Assembly: GCA_944320885.1 (NCBI GenBank)
Contig: CALUJE010000001.1
Coordinates: 124,001-188,000, forward strand
Direction: 5' to 3'
DNA: 64,000 nucleotides
Source: an uncultured Phocaeicola sp.
GTDB lineage: Bacteria; Bacteroidota; Bacteroidia; Bacteroidales; Bacteroidaceae
Shown: piece by piece, positions 17,722 to 26,450 of the stretch
How positions within the stretch are numbered: the first letter of the stretch is position 1
Layout: every line of letters begins with the position of its first letter
Program-made: the position numbers and the translations under genes
The notes under the pieces: model-generated
Databases searched by the model: none
The model's input: only the letters and a program-made list of their open reading frames with translations
Told to the model about the DNA's origin: nothing

Positions 17722-18333
17722 CTATAACTGGCCGCTTTCAACCATTAATATTATCCGTTCGGTCATGGCATCGTCTCCTTCGGGGTCGTATTCCTTTTTC
17801 AGGCTGGCCCCGAAAATGGATGCGAAGGTCTGGTATACTCCGGCTTTGAATGGACCTATAAATGCTTTTACCAGTTCATAACTTGTCTGGTTGCATTCCC
17901 GGTCTACCAGTTTTATAAGCAGTTTTCCCTGTGCATAAGTCAGCTTTTTCATTTGCGGAGTATATTGTGCTTTCAGTCCTTTTTCCACTCTTTTTATATG
18001 TTCTTCCCTTTCCTTGCCGGGAGGCAGTGTCTGCATGTATTCATAGGTTTCAATGATGATGTGGTTGATGGTCTTTGCAAGGGGAAGAGTGCGTTTTACA
18101 TCTCTTATCAGTTTGTAGTAAGCTCTCTCCTGGCGGGTATTTTTAAATACCATGGGAGGATATACGCGTAAGGTATAGAAATTGACTTGTGTAATGCTGT
18201 CTCCGTCATAGAAAGCATTGCTTACGGTGATTCCAGTGGCATTCTTTGTCACCTTATTCTGAGCTTCAGCCTTATTGTTGATAAAGAAGAAGCATATTAT
18301 GAACAACAAGTTAATAACATATTTGCCTTTCAT
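17722..18333 (-). CDS. DUF4294 domain-containing secreted protein
   Basis: The protein has 203 aa with a signal peptide (hydrophobic residues 5-18, cleavage near AEAQ). The pattern FYTLRVYPPMVFKNTRQERA, then KRTLPLAKTI and YAQGKLLIKLVDRECNQTSY, matches DUF4294, a Bacteroidetes family of unknown function. The tail is acidic (EYDPEGDDAMTERI). It converges on the methyltransferase with only 13 bp between stops and diverges from the helix-hairpin-helix gene. Confidence 0.85.
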   Translation of the reverse strand: MKGKYVINLLFIICFFFINNKAEAQNKVTKNATGITVSNAFYDGDSITQVNFYTLRVYPPMVFKNTRQERAYYKLIRDVKRTLPLAKTINHIIIETYEYMQTLPPGKEREEHIKRVEKGLKAQYTPQMKKLTYAQGKLLIKLVDRECNQTSYELVKAFIGPFKAGVYQTFASIFGASLKKEYDPEGDDAMTERIILMVESGQL

Positions 18334-18377
18334 GTTTACAAAATTAATTGTTTTCCTTAAATACGTTCTGTTTTTAT

Positions 18378-18408
18378 TTGTTTTCCTTTGATTTTTAGTA
18401 TACTTTTG
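18378..18408 (+). promoter_or_regulatory. promoter of the helix-hairpin-helix protein gene
   Basis: TTG (18378-18380), a 20-nt spacer and TACTTTTG (18401-18408) fit the Bacteroides consensus exactly. The expected start lies about 27 nt before the ATG at 18442. Confidence 0.75.
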
Positions 18409-18441
18409 ATTTTAAGAAACTGGAAAAACAATTAATTTGAA

Positions 18442-20526
18442 ATGAGAGAATCAGCCTTTATACTATGTAACACTTTGTTGAAAAGACTGTTTATAGTCTG
18501 TTTACTGTTGTTTATAACTTCGTCTGATATCAAAGCACAGGCCATTTCGTGGGAAGAGTTTATTGAAAGAATCACTACCGATGAAGAGAGTGAATATGCT
18601 TCATGGGAATATCTCTATGAAGAGCTGGTTTACCGGCATGAGCATCCTTATAATCTGAATACGGTTACTCAGGAAGAATTGCAGACCCTTCCTTTTCTTT
18701 CACCTCTGCAGATTGAGAATATCCTGGCTTATCTTTATTCTTATTCGCCGGTAGAGAGCATTTCTGAACTTCAGCTTATAGAAGGACTGGATTACGATAC
18801 GCGTGCTTTGATGTCGCTTTTCGTATACGTGGGAAAGGAAGAAGAGAAAACTTCTTCCATCAAACTTAAGAACCTGTTGAAATATGGTGAGAACGAGCTG
18901 GTAGCGCGCGCCGATATTCCCTTTTATTACCGGAAAGGATATTATGTATATCCCGAAGAAATACTTGAAAAATATCCCAACCGCCGTTATCTGGGCGACC
19001 GTTATTATCATTCGTTGCGCTATCAGTATAATTATGCCGACCGTATCTCTATAGGGTTTACAGCCGAAAAGGATGCCGGAGAACCTTTCTTTGCCAACGG
19101 GAACAAAGGATATGACTTTTATTCATATTATCTGTTGCTTCGTGATATAGGGATAATAAAGACTGCCGTAATAGGTAATTATCGTCTGAGTTTCGGACAG
19201 GGGCTGGTTATGAACACCAATTTTTCACTAGGAAAGCAGAGCATACTGAGCAGCATATACAGTATGAACAAAGGAATCAAAAAGCATTCTTCCACCAGTG
19301 AGAGCAATTATTTTCGCGGACTGGCAGCATCGGTAAGTCTCAGTAAGAATCTTTTTTTTACGGGGTTTTATTCGTTTCGTGAGCAGGATGCCACACTCGA
19401 CGGTATGTTTATAACCTCGTTTAAAACCGACGGATATCACCGTACTCCTTTAGAGATGTCTAAAAAGAATAATATCAATAATCATCTGATTGGTAGTAAT
19501 TTGTCATATACCAACAATCATCTTCGGTTGGAATGTACTGCTGTTTACAATGTTTTCAACAGGGTGTTGAAACCGAAGCTGGCATATAAGAAGTACGATC
19601 CTTCGGGCGATAAGTTTTTCAGTGCCGGAATAAGTTACCGGTATGACTGGCATCGCCTGTCTGTCATAGGCGAGACTGCCATGAGCGGCAATGGGGGAGT
19701 AGCTACACTGAACAGTGCTGCCTATCGTTTTTCGTCTTCCTTCAGACTGCTTGCCCTGCACCGTTATTATGCCAGGGATTATCAGGGAATATATGCCAGT
19801 TCGTTTGGTGAAGGAAGTGAGGTACGCAATGAACATGGCTTTTACATAGGTGTTGAGGCTTCTCCTTATGATTTGTTCAAGTTGACTGCTTATTTTGACT
19901 GTTTCCGGTTTCCGTATTTGAGATACCGGGCTTCTTTTCCGAACTCACGTGGAGTGGAAGGTCTGATACAACTGACAGGAAATCTGAACCGGAAGTGTAG
20001 CTGGCTGTTCAAATACAAGTATAAGAGCAAAGGGCAGGACTTTACGCTTGAAGAGGAAGAAGGAAAGGGAATAGCACCCTTTGAGAAGCATACGCTGAAA
20101 GCACAGATCAAACATCAGGCTTTATCGTGGCTTGGGTTGAAAACTACGGCCGACTATGTGATGACTTCGTTCATAACTACGGGAAATGAACAGGGCTATC
20201 AGTTGTCACAATCATTCATCATAAAGCCGGAATCGGCCCGGTGGCAGTGTGAGACGGGTGGAAGCTATTTCCGTACAGACAGCTATGATACAAGAGTTTA
20301 CGCTTATGAGCGCGGCATGATGTACAGTTTTTATTTTCCTTCCTATTACGGGCATGGCGTGCATGCTTATCTGTGGGCCGAATACGATATTAACAAGTTA
20401 TTGACATTCCTTGTTAAATACGCATATACCGGTTATTTTGACCGTGAAAGCATTGGTACCGGCACGCAGGAGATAGAAGGAAGCAACAAGCACGACCTTT
20501 ATCTTCAGCTTCGGGTGCGTTTCTGA
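18442..20526 (+). CDS. secreted helix-hairpin-helix protein with predicted outer-membrane beta-barrel
   Basis: The protein has 694 aa: a signal peptide (hydrophobic residues 15-28, cleavage near IKAQ), then helix-hairpin-helix-like repeats at about residues 70-130 (YNLNTVTQEELQTLPFLSP and SISELQLIEGLDYDTRALMS) resembling ComEA. After about residue 150 come many alternating amphipathic strands rich in Tyr, Phe and Gly, ending LYLQLRVRF with a terminal Phe, as in outer-membrane barrels. The combination suggests DNA or nucleotide handling at the outer membrane, but no function is established. It is well above ComEA size and is transcribed alone. Confidence 0.75.
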   Translation: MRESAFILCNTLLKRLFIVCLLLFITSSDIKAQAISWEEFIERITTDEESEYASWEYLYEELVYRHEHPYNLNTVTQEELQTLPFLSPLQIENILAYLYSYSPVESISELQLIEGLDYDTRALMSLFVYVGKEEEKTSSIKLKNLLKYGENELVARADIPFYYRKGYYVYPEEILEKYPNRRYLGDRYYHSLRYQYNYADRISIGFTAEKDAGEPFFANGNKGYDFYSYYLLLRDIGIIKTAVIGNYRLSFGQGLVMNTNFSLGKQSILSSIYSMNKGIKKHSSTSESNYFRGLAASVSLSKNLFFTGFYSFREQDATLDGMFITSFKTDGYHRTPLEMSKKNNINNHLIGSNLSYTNNHLRLECTAVYNVFNRVLKPKLAYKKYDPSGDKFFSAGISYRYDWHRLSVIGETAMSGNGGVATLNSAAYRFSSSFRLLALHRYYARDYQGIYASSFGEGSEVRNEHGFYIGVEASPYDLFKLTAYFDCFRFPYLRYRASFPNSRGVEGLIQLTGNLNRKCSWLFKYKYKSKGQDFTLEEEEGKGIAPFEKHTLKAQIKHQALSWLGLKTTADYVMTSFITTGNEQGYQLSQSFIIKPESARWQCETGGSYFRTDSYDTRVYAYERGMMYSFYFPSYYGHGVHAYLWAEYDINKLLTFLVKYAYTGYFDRESIGTGTQEIEGSNKHDLYLQLRVRF

Positions 20527-20623
20527 GCATCATACATGCCCGGTCTTTTAAAATACTCCGGCAATACATTGTGTTTATATAGATAAAGCTTACCTTTGTC
20601 ATACTTAAAATATAGTTTTGATT

Positions 20624-21403
20624 ATGGCTACTATTATTTATCCGTCTCCCATATTCGGCCCTGTTCACAGCCGTCGTCTGGGAGTTTCGTTAGGCATCAA
20701 CCTGATGCCGGGTGATGGCAAGATATGTACGTTCGACTGCATTTATTGCGAGTGCGGCTTTAATTGTGAACACAAAACGCATTTGCGCCGGCCTACACGC
20801 GAGGAAGTGGCCGAAGCACTCGAAAGCCGTCTGAAAGACATGCAGGAAAACGGTCCGAAACCCGATGTGCTGACTTTTGCCGGAAACGGTGAGCCTACCG
20901 CACATCCGCATTTTGCCGAGATAATGAATGATACACTGGCATTGCGCGACAAGTATTTTCCACAGGCCAAGGTAAGCGTACTGAGCAATTCTACCATGAT
21001 AGACCGTCAGGAAGTGTTTGATGCGCTGAACCGTGTTGATAATAATATTCTGAAGCTGGATACGGTAAATGCCGATTACATCCGCAGGGTAGACCGTCCG
21101 ACCAGTTCCGGTTATGATGTGCAGAAGATTGTAGAGCGTATGAAAGTCTTTAAGGGAAACCTTATCATACAGACCATGTTCATGAAAGGCAGTTATGAAG
21201 GAGTATCGGTAGACAATACGGGTGATGAGTATGTATTGCCGTGGATGGAGGCCGTGAAGCAGATTGCTCCCCGTCAGGTGATGATTTATACCATCGACCG
21301 TGAAACTCCGGCGCATGAGCTTAAAAAAGCTACTCATGAAGAGCTTGACCGCATAGCCGCTATGCTCCGTAACGAAGGATTGGACGTATCAGTATCTTAT
21401 TAA
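20624..21403 (+). CDS. radical SAM protein
   Basis: The ATG at 20624 (MATIIYPSPIFGPVHSRRLG) is preferred to a TTG two codons upstream. Length is 259 aa. The cluster motif CTFDCIYC (Cys35, Cys39, Cys42) binds a [4Fe-4S] cluster that cleaves S-adenosylmethionine. Extra cysteines follow (CECGFNC), and a GNGEPT motif typical of radical SAM enzymes sits near residue 87. It resembles the COG0731 group, but the substrate is unknown. It converges with dusB through a shared terminator hairpin. Confidence 0.85.
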   Translation: MATIIYPSPIFGPVHSRRLGVSLGINLMPGDGKICTFDCIYCECGFNCEHKTHLRRPTREEVAEALESRLKDMQENGPKPDVLTFAGNGEPTAHPHFAEIMNDTLALRDKYFPQAKVSVLSNSTMIDRQEVFDALNRVDNNILKLDTVNADYIRRVDRPTSSGYDVQKIVERMKVFKGNLIIQTMFMKGSYEGVSVDNTGDEYVLPWMEAVKQIAPRQVMIYTIDRETPAHELKKATHEELDRIAAMLRNEGLDVSVSY

Positions 21404-21409
21404 ATACGG

Positions 21410-21445
21410 CATACGGCAACTGTTCAGTTGCCGTATGTTTCTTTT
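21410..21445. terminator. terminator hairpin overlapping the dusB stop codon
   Basis: CATACGGCAAC, loop TGTTCA, GTTGCCGTATG, then TTTCTTTT on the plus strand. It ends the radical SAM transcript. On the minus strand the loop contains the TGA of dusB, and one arm encodes the last dusB residues (TYGN). Confidence 0.85.
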
Positions 21446-22410
21446 ATCTGGTCAAATATTTTGAAAAGTTCATCTACCGTTTCTGCTCTCAGCATGGCTA
21501 TTCTCGTATCACGGAAGTTGGGCAGACCCTTGAACAGAGGCGATGCAGCCAGATGGCGGCGTATGTGAAGAATGCCGCGGCGTTCGTCCAGCCGGTTCAC
21601 GCTTTGTATTACCTCTTCGCGCAGTACGTTCATTTTCCAGTCGAAGCTCAGAGGCGGCAATTCCTCGCCCGTGTTCAGGTAGTGCGTTACTTCCTTGAAT
21701 ATCCACGGACGGCCGAAACTTCCTCTTCCTATCATGACGGCATCCACCCCATAGCGGTCAAAACATTCCTTGGCACGTTGCGGTGTAGTGACATCACCGT
21801 TTCCTATGATAGGAATATGCATGCGCGGATTGTTCTTTACTTCTCCTATCAGTGTCCAGTCAGCTTCTCCCGTATACATCTGTGCCCTTGTACGTCCGTG
21901 AATGGTCAGTGCCTCGATACCGCAGTCCTGTAACTGTTCGGCCAGTTCCACGATGATTTTATGGTCGGCATCCCATCCCAGACGGGTTTTTACCGTAACG
22001 GGTATTTTCACCGCGTCTACTACGGCACGGGTTATCTCAAGCATTTTCGGAATGTTCTGCAGCATTCCGGCTCCGGCTCCTTTTCCGGCCACTCTCTTTA
22101 CCGGACATCCGAAGTTGATATCCAATATGTCGGGCGAAGCCTGTGCCTCTACAATCTTTGCCGCTTCTACCATCGCATCGGTATCCTTGCCGTAGATTTG
22201 TATGGCTACGGGGCGTTCTTCATCGCAAATGGCGAGTTTCTGAAGGCTCTTGTTGACCATTCTTACAAGGGCATCGCTCGAAACGAATTCGCTGTATACC
22301 AGATGAGCGCCGAATTGTTTGCACATCAGGCGGAAGGCAATGTCGGTCACGTCTTCCATCGGTGCCAGCAGCACGGAATATTCTCCCAAGTCTATATTTC
22401 TAATTTTCAT
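21424..22410 (-). CDS. dusB: tRNA-dihydrouridine synthase (DusB-like)
   Basis: The flavoenzyme reduces specific uridines in the tRNA D-loop using NADPH and FMN. Length is 328 aa. The N-terminal APMEDVTDIAFR contacts FMN, INFGCPVKRV carries the catalytic Cys, KTRLGWD and LTIHGRTRAQMYTG line the active site, and IIGNGDV binds phosphate. The C-terminal helical domain (RRHLAASPLFKGLPNFRDTR) is present. The gene diverges from the U32 gene, with 126 bp between start codons. Confidence 0.93.
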   Translation of the reverse strand: MKIRNIDLGEYSVLLAPMEDVTDIAFRLMCKQFGAHLVYSEFVSSDALVRMVNKSLQKLAICDEERPVAIQIYGKDTDAMVEAAKIVEAQASPDILDINFGCPVKRVAGKGAGAGMLQNIPKMLEITRAVVDAVKIPVTVKTRLGWDADHKIIVELAEQLQDCGIEALTIHGRTRAQMYTGEADWTLIGEVKNNPRMHIPIIGNGDVTTPQRAKECFDRYGVDAVMIGRGSFGRPWIFKEVTHYLNTGEELPPLSFDWKMNVLREEVIQSVNRLDERRGILHIRRHLAASPLFKGLPNFRDTRIAMLRAETVDELFKIFDQIKETYGN

Positions 22411-22536
22411 ATCTTTATTCGGATTTGGGCTGCAAAGTTACGGAAAAAAGCCTACCTTTGCACAACATTTGGGCATCTTATGCGAAAAAGATGTTTATGA
22501 AAGAGCAAGTTACATCATTAAATTCTTAATAACGCG

Positions 22537-23811
22537 ATGAACTATTCCATAAAAGACTTTGAAATCATGGCTCCTGTAGGCTCGCGCGAGTCTCTGGCAG
22601 CAGCTATTCAGGCCGGAGCCGACTCCATTTATTTCGGCATTGAAAACCTGAACATGCGGGCACGCTCGGCAAACACGTTCACGATTGACGACCTGAAAGA
22701 GATTGCCACCATCTGTGAGGAGCATGACATGAAGAGCTATCTGACCGTAAATACCATTATTTATGACGAAGACCTTGAGCTGATGCGCAAGATTGTAGAT
22801 GCTGCCAAGCAGGCCGGCATTTCGGCTGTCATTGCCGCCGATGTGGCTGTAATGAGCTATTGCAACAGTATCGGTCAGGAAGTGCACCTTTCTACACAGC
22901 TGAACATATCGAACGTGGAGGCTTTGCGCTTCTATGCACGTTTTGCCGATGTAGTGGTGCTGGCACGTGAGCTTAATCTGAAGCAGGTAAAAGAGATATA
23001 CCGTCACATTGTTGAAGAGCACATATGCGGTCCCAGCGGTGAACTGGTGCGCATAGAGATGTTCTGTCACGGTGCCTTGTGCATGGCTGTATCGGGCAAG
23101 TGCTATTTGAGTCTGCACGAACTGAACGCGTCGGCCAACCGCGGAGCCTGCATGCAGGTATGCCGCCGTGCCTATACGGTGCGCGACCGTGAGAGTGATA
23201 TCGAACTGGAGGTTGATAACAAATATATCATGTCGCCCAAGGACCTCAAGACCATTCATTTCATGGATGAGATGATTGAAGCCGGTGTGCGCGTGTTCAA
23301 GATTGAAGGCCGTGCACGCGGACCTGAATATGTGCGTACCGTAGCCGAATGCTACAAGCAGGCCATTCAGTCGTATATTGACGGTACGTTTACCGAAGAA
23401 AAGGTAAAGGCTTGGGACGAACGCCTGAAAACCGTCTTCAACCGTGGTTTCTGGAACGGATATTATCTGGGACAGCGTCTGGGAGAATGGAGCAAGAATT
23501 ACGGTTCGGAGGCAACCGAGCGTAAGGTATATGTGGGCAAAGGTGTCAAGTATTTCTCAAACCTGGGTGTTGCCGAGTTCTTGATTGAGGCGTCAGACCT
23601 GCATGTGGGCGACAAGCTGCTGATAACCGGTCCTACTACGGGGGCCTTGTTTATGAACCTCGAAGACCCTCGCGTAGACTTGAAGTCGGTAGAACACGTG
23701 GAAAAGGGCGTGCGTGTATCGTTTAAGGTACCTGAGAAAATCCGTCCCAGCGACAAGCTCTACAAGCTGGTGAGCACCGAAGAGGAAAGACGTCTGCGCG
23801 GACTGAAGTAA
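22537..23811 (+). CDS. U32-family peptidase-like protein (TrhP-like)
   Basis: The protein has 424 aa. The PROSITE-style U32 signature is clear: EMFCHGALCMAVSGKCYLS at about residues 174-192, with NASANRGACMQVCRRAY after it. The N-terminus (FEIMAPVGSRESLAAAIQAG) forms a TIM-barrel start. Despite the peptidase name, characterised relatives such as TrhP and RlhA in Escherichia coli hydroxylate tRNA or rRNA and probably carry an iron-sulfur cluster on these cysteines. A role in tRNA wobble-uridine hydroxylation is therefore likely but not shown. It lies next to dusB, another tRNA modifier. Confidence 0.88.
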   Translation: MNYSIKDFEIMAPVGSRESLAAAIQAGADSIYFGIENLNMRARSANTFTIDDLKEIATICEEHDMKSYLTVNTIIYDEDLELMRKIVDAAKQAGISAVIAADVAVMSYCNSIGQEVHLSTQLNISNVEALRFYARFADVVVLARELNLKQVKEIYRHIVEEHICGPSGELVRIEMFCHGALCMAVSGKCYLSLHELNASANRGACMQVCRRAYTVRDRESDIELEVDNKYIMSPKDLKTIHFMDEMIEAGVRVFKIEGRARGPEYVRTVAECYKQAIQSYIDGTFTEEKVKAWDERLKTVFNRGFWNGYYLGQRLGEWSKNYGSEATERKVYVGKGVKYFSNLGVAEFLIEASDLHVGDKLLITGPTTGALFMNLEDPRVDLKSVEHVEKGVRVSFKVPEKIRPSDKLYKLVSTEEERRLRGLK

Positions 23812-23864
23812 CCTCGTCTGCATATTCCGGTGCAAAGCCTGCAAACTTTGTTTGCACGCGTAAA

Positions 23865-23958
23865 AAAGTTTATCCTTACCTTGAGGATATTTATCCTTAA
23901 CCTAAGGATATGTATCCTTAGACTGCGGATATGTATCCTTAGGCTAAGGATAAACTTT
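23865..23958. repeat. 94-bp tandem palindromic element, TATCCTTAG family, copy A
   Basis: Four head-to-tail units of 21-22 bp, each a near-palindrome of the form TATCCTTAGNCTAAGGATA, are enclosed by AAAGTTTATCCTTA on the left and TAAGGATAAACTTT on the right. A second 94-bp copy in the same orientation lies at 33192-33285. This copy sits between the convergent ends of the U32 gene and the CoA-transferase. It has no spacers and so is not a CRISPR. Confidence 0.9.
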
Positions 23959-24013
23959 ATGTTGAATGTCAGTCAGTTTTTGAACTAGATATTTTTGGGT
24001 TTATATTTTAAAT

Positions 24014-24075
24014 AAAAAAGAATGTATCCGACAGCTAAAATATCTGTTTTCAGCAACCGGATACATTCTTTTTTA
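24014..24075 (-). terminator. terminator of the CoA-transferase gene
   Basis: AAAAAAGAATGTATCCG and CGGATACATTCTTTTTT form a long, perfect stem with a 27-nt loop; T runs exist in both directions, so it may also stop plus-strand transcription. Confidence 0.8.
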
Positions 24076-24097
24076 TGCTCTTATAAAGTAACGGGGT

Positions 24098-25594
24098 TTA
24101 CTTTATATATTCTTCCCATTTGGTATTGCGCATGTCGCCGGTGCGCATGAATGTGTCGTGCATGGCAAAAGCTGCGCTCAGTTGATGAGGTGTATGTCCT
24201 TTACTGCATATCTTCAGATAGTCCCACAACATTTCCTTATATGACGGATGAACACAGTTTTCAATAATCAGTTTGGCTCTGTCCATTGGACATTTTCCGC
24301 GCAAGTCGGCTACGCCCTGTTCGGTAACGATGATTGAAACGGAGTGTTCGCTGTGGTCATGGTGTGATACCATAGGAACAATGGCGCTGATTTTACCTTC
24401 TTTGGCAACAGACGGACATGTGAATATGCTGATGTAGGCTCCACGTGTGAAGTCTCCCGAACCACCGATACCGTTCATCATCTTGGTTCCGCAAACATGA
24501 GTAGAGTTTACGTTGCCGTAAATGTCGGCTTCAAGGGCAGTATTGATAGAGATGATTCCCAGACGGCGTACAATCTCCGGATTGTTTGATATTTCCGACG
24601 GACGCAGAATAAGTTTGTCCTTGAAGAAGTCCATATTGTCATAAATGTCTTGCAGACATTCGTTGGTTACGGTCAGTGAGCAGGTGCTTCCAAACTTCAC
24701 GCGTCCTTGTTTGATAAGGTCTACGACCGCATCTTGCAGAACTTCGGTATACATTTCAAAGGCAGGAATTGTTTTGTCGCGTCCCAATGCGCCCAATACG
24801 GCGTTGGCGATGTTTCCTACACCACTTTGCAAAGGAAGGAAGCTTGACGGGATGCGCCCGGCTTTCATATCGGCAGCCAGGAAGTCGGCTACGTTCTGTC
24901 CGATTTTGTCTGTTACAGGGTCAGGAGCAGAGAATGCGCGTGCTTCATCCGGCTTGTTTACTTCGACAATTCCTACAATCTTGGCCGGATCTACCTGTAT
25001 ATACGGGACACCAATCCGGTCGCTCGGTTTGAATATCTCAATAGTTTTGCGGCAAGGAGGGTCTTGTGGTTCGAAGATATCATGCATGCCTTTAATCTTG
25101 GTACTGTGGGCAGCATTCAGCTCAATGATAATCTTATCGGCCATCCGTGCAATGGTAGGACTGATACCCACACTGGCTGTCAGATAAATTTTTCCATCAG
25201 GAGTAACATCGCATGCTTCAATGATGGCAACGCTTAACTTTCCTAAGAATTTGTAGCGGATGCGTTGAGCCATTTGTGAAAGATGGATATCGTTGTAGGA
25301 TATTTCACCATTGTTGACTGCTTTTCGGAAATCTGCGTTGGTAGTATACGGTGCACGAAAATCAATGGCTTTTGCACGTGCCAGTATACCATCGCACGAA
25401 TCACCTGTTGAAGCTCCGGTAAGAATACTTATTTTAAAAGGATTACCTTTAGCATGTTCTGCTTCTGCTATTTTAGCTATCTCTGGAGTAACGGCTTTTG
25501 GGGTTCCGGCCGGAGTGAATCCACTAAGTCCGATGACATCGCCGTTTTTGATAATGCTGGCAGCTTCAGCCGCCGAGATGATTCTGAATCCCAT
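24098..25594 (-). CDS. succinate/acetyl-CoA CoA-transferase (acetyl-CoA hydrolase/transferase family)
   Basis: The protein has 498 aa. It swaps CoA between short carboxylates, most likely acetyl-CoA or propionyl-CoA and succinate, which fits succinate-propionate fermentation in this group. The N-terminal domain starts with GDVIGLSGFTPAGTPKAV. The C-terminal domain has LEADIYGNVNSTHVCGTKMM and the glycine loop NGIGGSGDF. Glu284 in EMYTEVLQD is the probable CoA-thioester-forming catalytic Glu, by analogy with AarC. A strict hydrolase cannot be excluded. The small membrane-protein gene upstream ends 33 bp before it. Confidence 0.9.
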   Translation of the reverse strand: MGFRIISAAEAASIIKNGDVIGLSGFTPAGTPKAVTPEIAKIAEAEHAKGNPFKISILTGASTGDSCDGILARAKAIDFRAPYTTNADFRKAVNNGEISYNDIHLSQMAQRIRYKFLGKLSVAIIEACDVTPDGKIYLTASVGISPTIARMADKIIIELNAAHSTKIKGMHDIFEPQDPPCRKTIEIFKPSDRIGVPYIQVDPAKIVGIVEVNKPDEARAFSAPDPVTDKIGQNVADFLAADMKAGRIPSSFLPLQSGVGNIANAVLGALGRDKTIPAFEMYTEVLQDAVVDLIKQGRVKFGSTCSLTVTNECLQDIYDNMDFFKDKLILRPSEISNNPEIVRRLGIISINTALEADIYGNVNSTHVCGTKMMNGIGGSGDFTRGAYISIFTCPSVAKEGKISAIVPMVSHHDHSEHSVSIIVTEQGVADLRGKCPMDRAKLIIENCVHPSYKEMLWDYLKICSKGHTPHQLSAAFAMHDTFMRTGDMRNTKWEEYIK

Positions 25595-25626
25595 ATTAAT
25601 GATATTATTTAGGTTTATAATTTAGA

Positions 25627-26043
25627 TTAATACTTTCTGTTGAATATTTCAGAATAAATAAAAGCACGTCGGGCTTCTTCAGCAGTGGTCAGTTTAATGT
25701 TAGTTGACGTTGTATCTTTTTTATTCCTGTATTTTTCTTTCTCTTTATTCTGTGCTTTTTCTGCTCTATACTTTTTTTTGGGATAGCATTGGTTTTGTAT
25801 AGAAGAGTTCGTTGTGGTTGTCTGTAGCGGACAATCGGAAGTTATTTGTTTGTTGTCGTATTCAGGATATGTAGTCGGAATTTCCGTATCTTCACTGTAG
25901 GTATCTTCATCAGGCGAAAAGGTTTCTGCAGGAGCAGGTTGGGCAATGTTTCTTTTACGTGCCTTTTCATTTTCCTTCTGGATATTTCTGTACAAGACAG
26001 CTATAATAACCAGAATAAATATGATAACCTGAATGAATTCCAT
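25627..26043 (-). CDS. hypothetical small membrane-anchored protein
   Basis: The protein has 138 aa. One N-terminal transmembrane helix (VIIFILVIIAVLY, residues 6-19) is followed by a Lys/Arg-rich stretch, an acidic low-complexity linker (PDEDTYSEDTEIPTTYPEYD) and a basic C-terminus with many Lys. No domain is recognised. It lies just upstream of the CoA-transferase on the same strand, but the functions need not be linked. Confidence 0.65.
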   Translation of the reverse strand: MEFIQVIIFILVIIAVLYRNIQKENEKARKRNIAQPAPAETFSPDEDTYSEDTEIPTTYPEYDNKQITSDCPLQTTTTNSSIQNQCYPKKKYRAEKAQNKEKEKYRNKKDTTSTNIKLTTAEEARRAFIYSEIFNRKY

Positions 26044-26161
26044 ACTGAAAAATCTTTTTTGTTTCGTCCAAAGTTAGAAATTGTTTTGAAAAAAAGAAAG
26101 AAAACAACTTTATTTAGGGCTTTCAAATAGATATTTATCATTCGGAGGGAGGGATATAAAC

Positions 26162-26196
26162 AAAAAAGCTCTGAAACCGGGGTTTCAAAGCTTTTT
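26162..26196 (-). terminator. bidirectional terminator after tRNA-Gln
   Basis: AAAAAGCT-C-TGAAACC, loop GG, GGTTTCA-A-AGCTTTTT. The stem is symmetric with A and T tails, and lies 10 bp beyond the 3' end of the tRNA. Confidence 0.85.
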
Positions 26197-26205
26197 CTGA
26201 TTCTG

Positions 26206-26276
26206 TTGGACTACCTGGATTCGAACCAAGACAAACAGAACCAAAACCTGTTGTGCTGCCATTACACCATAGTCCA
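26206..26276 (-). tRNA. tRNA-Gln (anticodon TTG)
   Basis: On the minus strand a 7-bp acceptor stem (TGGACTA/TAGTCCA) with discriminator A, a D-arm with GGTGTAATGGCAGCAC, an anticodon stem ACAGG/TCTGT with loop TTTTGGT (anticodon TTG, reading CAA), and a T-arm with GGTTCGAATCC are all present. The length is 71 nt. The CCA end is not encoded. A consensus promoter and a terminator flank it. Confidence 0.95.
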
Positions 26277-26307
26277 ATCATTATGTGCTTTCTTTTGAAA
26301 AGCGAGG

Positions 26308-26338
26308 CAAAGATACAGCTTTTTGTAATAAGCTCCAA
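26308..26338 (-). promoter_or_regulatory. tRNA-Gln promoter
   Basis: Minus strand TTG (26338-26336), a 20-nt spacer, TATCTTTG (26315-26308). The start is expected about 25 nt before the tRNA. Confidence 0.75.
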
Positions 26339-26381
26339 ATTTTGAAAAGCTTTTTTATGAAATACTTATTATAACCATATA

Positions 26382-26424
26382 TAATAAAGAAATCCGGCTG
26401 TCGTCACGACGCCGGATTCTGATT
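26382..26424 (-). terminator. terminator of tyrS
   Basis: AATCCGGC (26391-26398) pairs with GCCGGATT (26411-26418) over a 12-nt loop. On the minus strand it is followed by TTCTTTATT. Confidence 0.75.
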
Positions 26425-26450
26425 TTGAAAAAGAAAAATTTAAAAATTAG

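Noticed and set aside
23865..23958. Tandem short repeats read as a CRISPR array
   Set aside because: Units are 21-22 bp, contiguous, palindromic and without spacers; no cas genes are nearby.
16547..24097. Replication terminus, from the plus-then-minus gene orientation
   Set aside because: Noncoding base skew points the other way (C-rich left, G-rich right), which fits an origin; gene direction alone is weak evidence.
25627..26043. SPOR- or LysM-type protein
   Set aside because: Only one membrane helix and low-complexity charged sequence are visible; no domain motif supports such a call.
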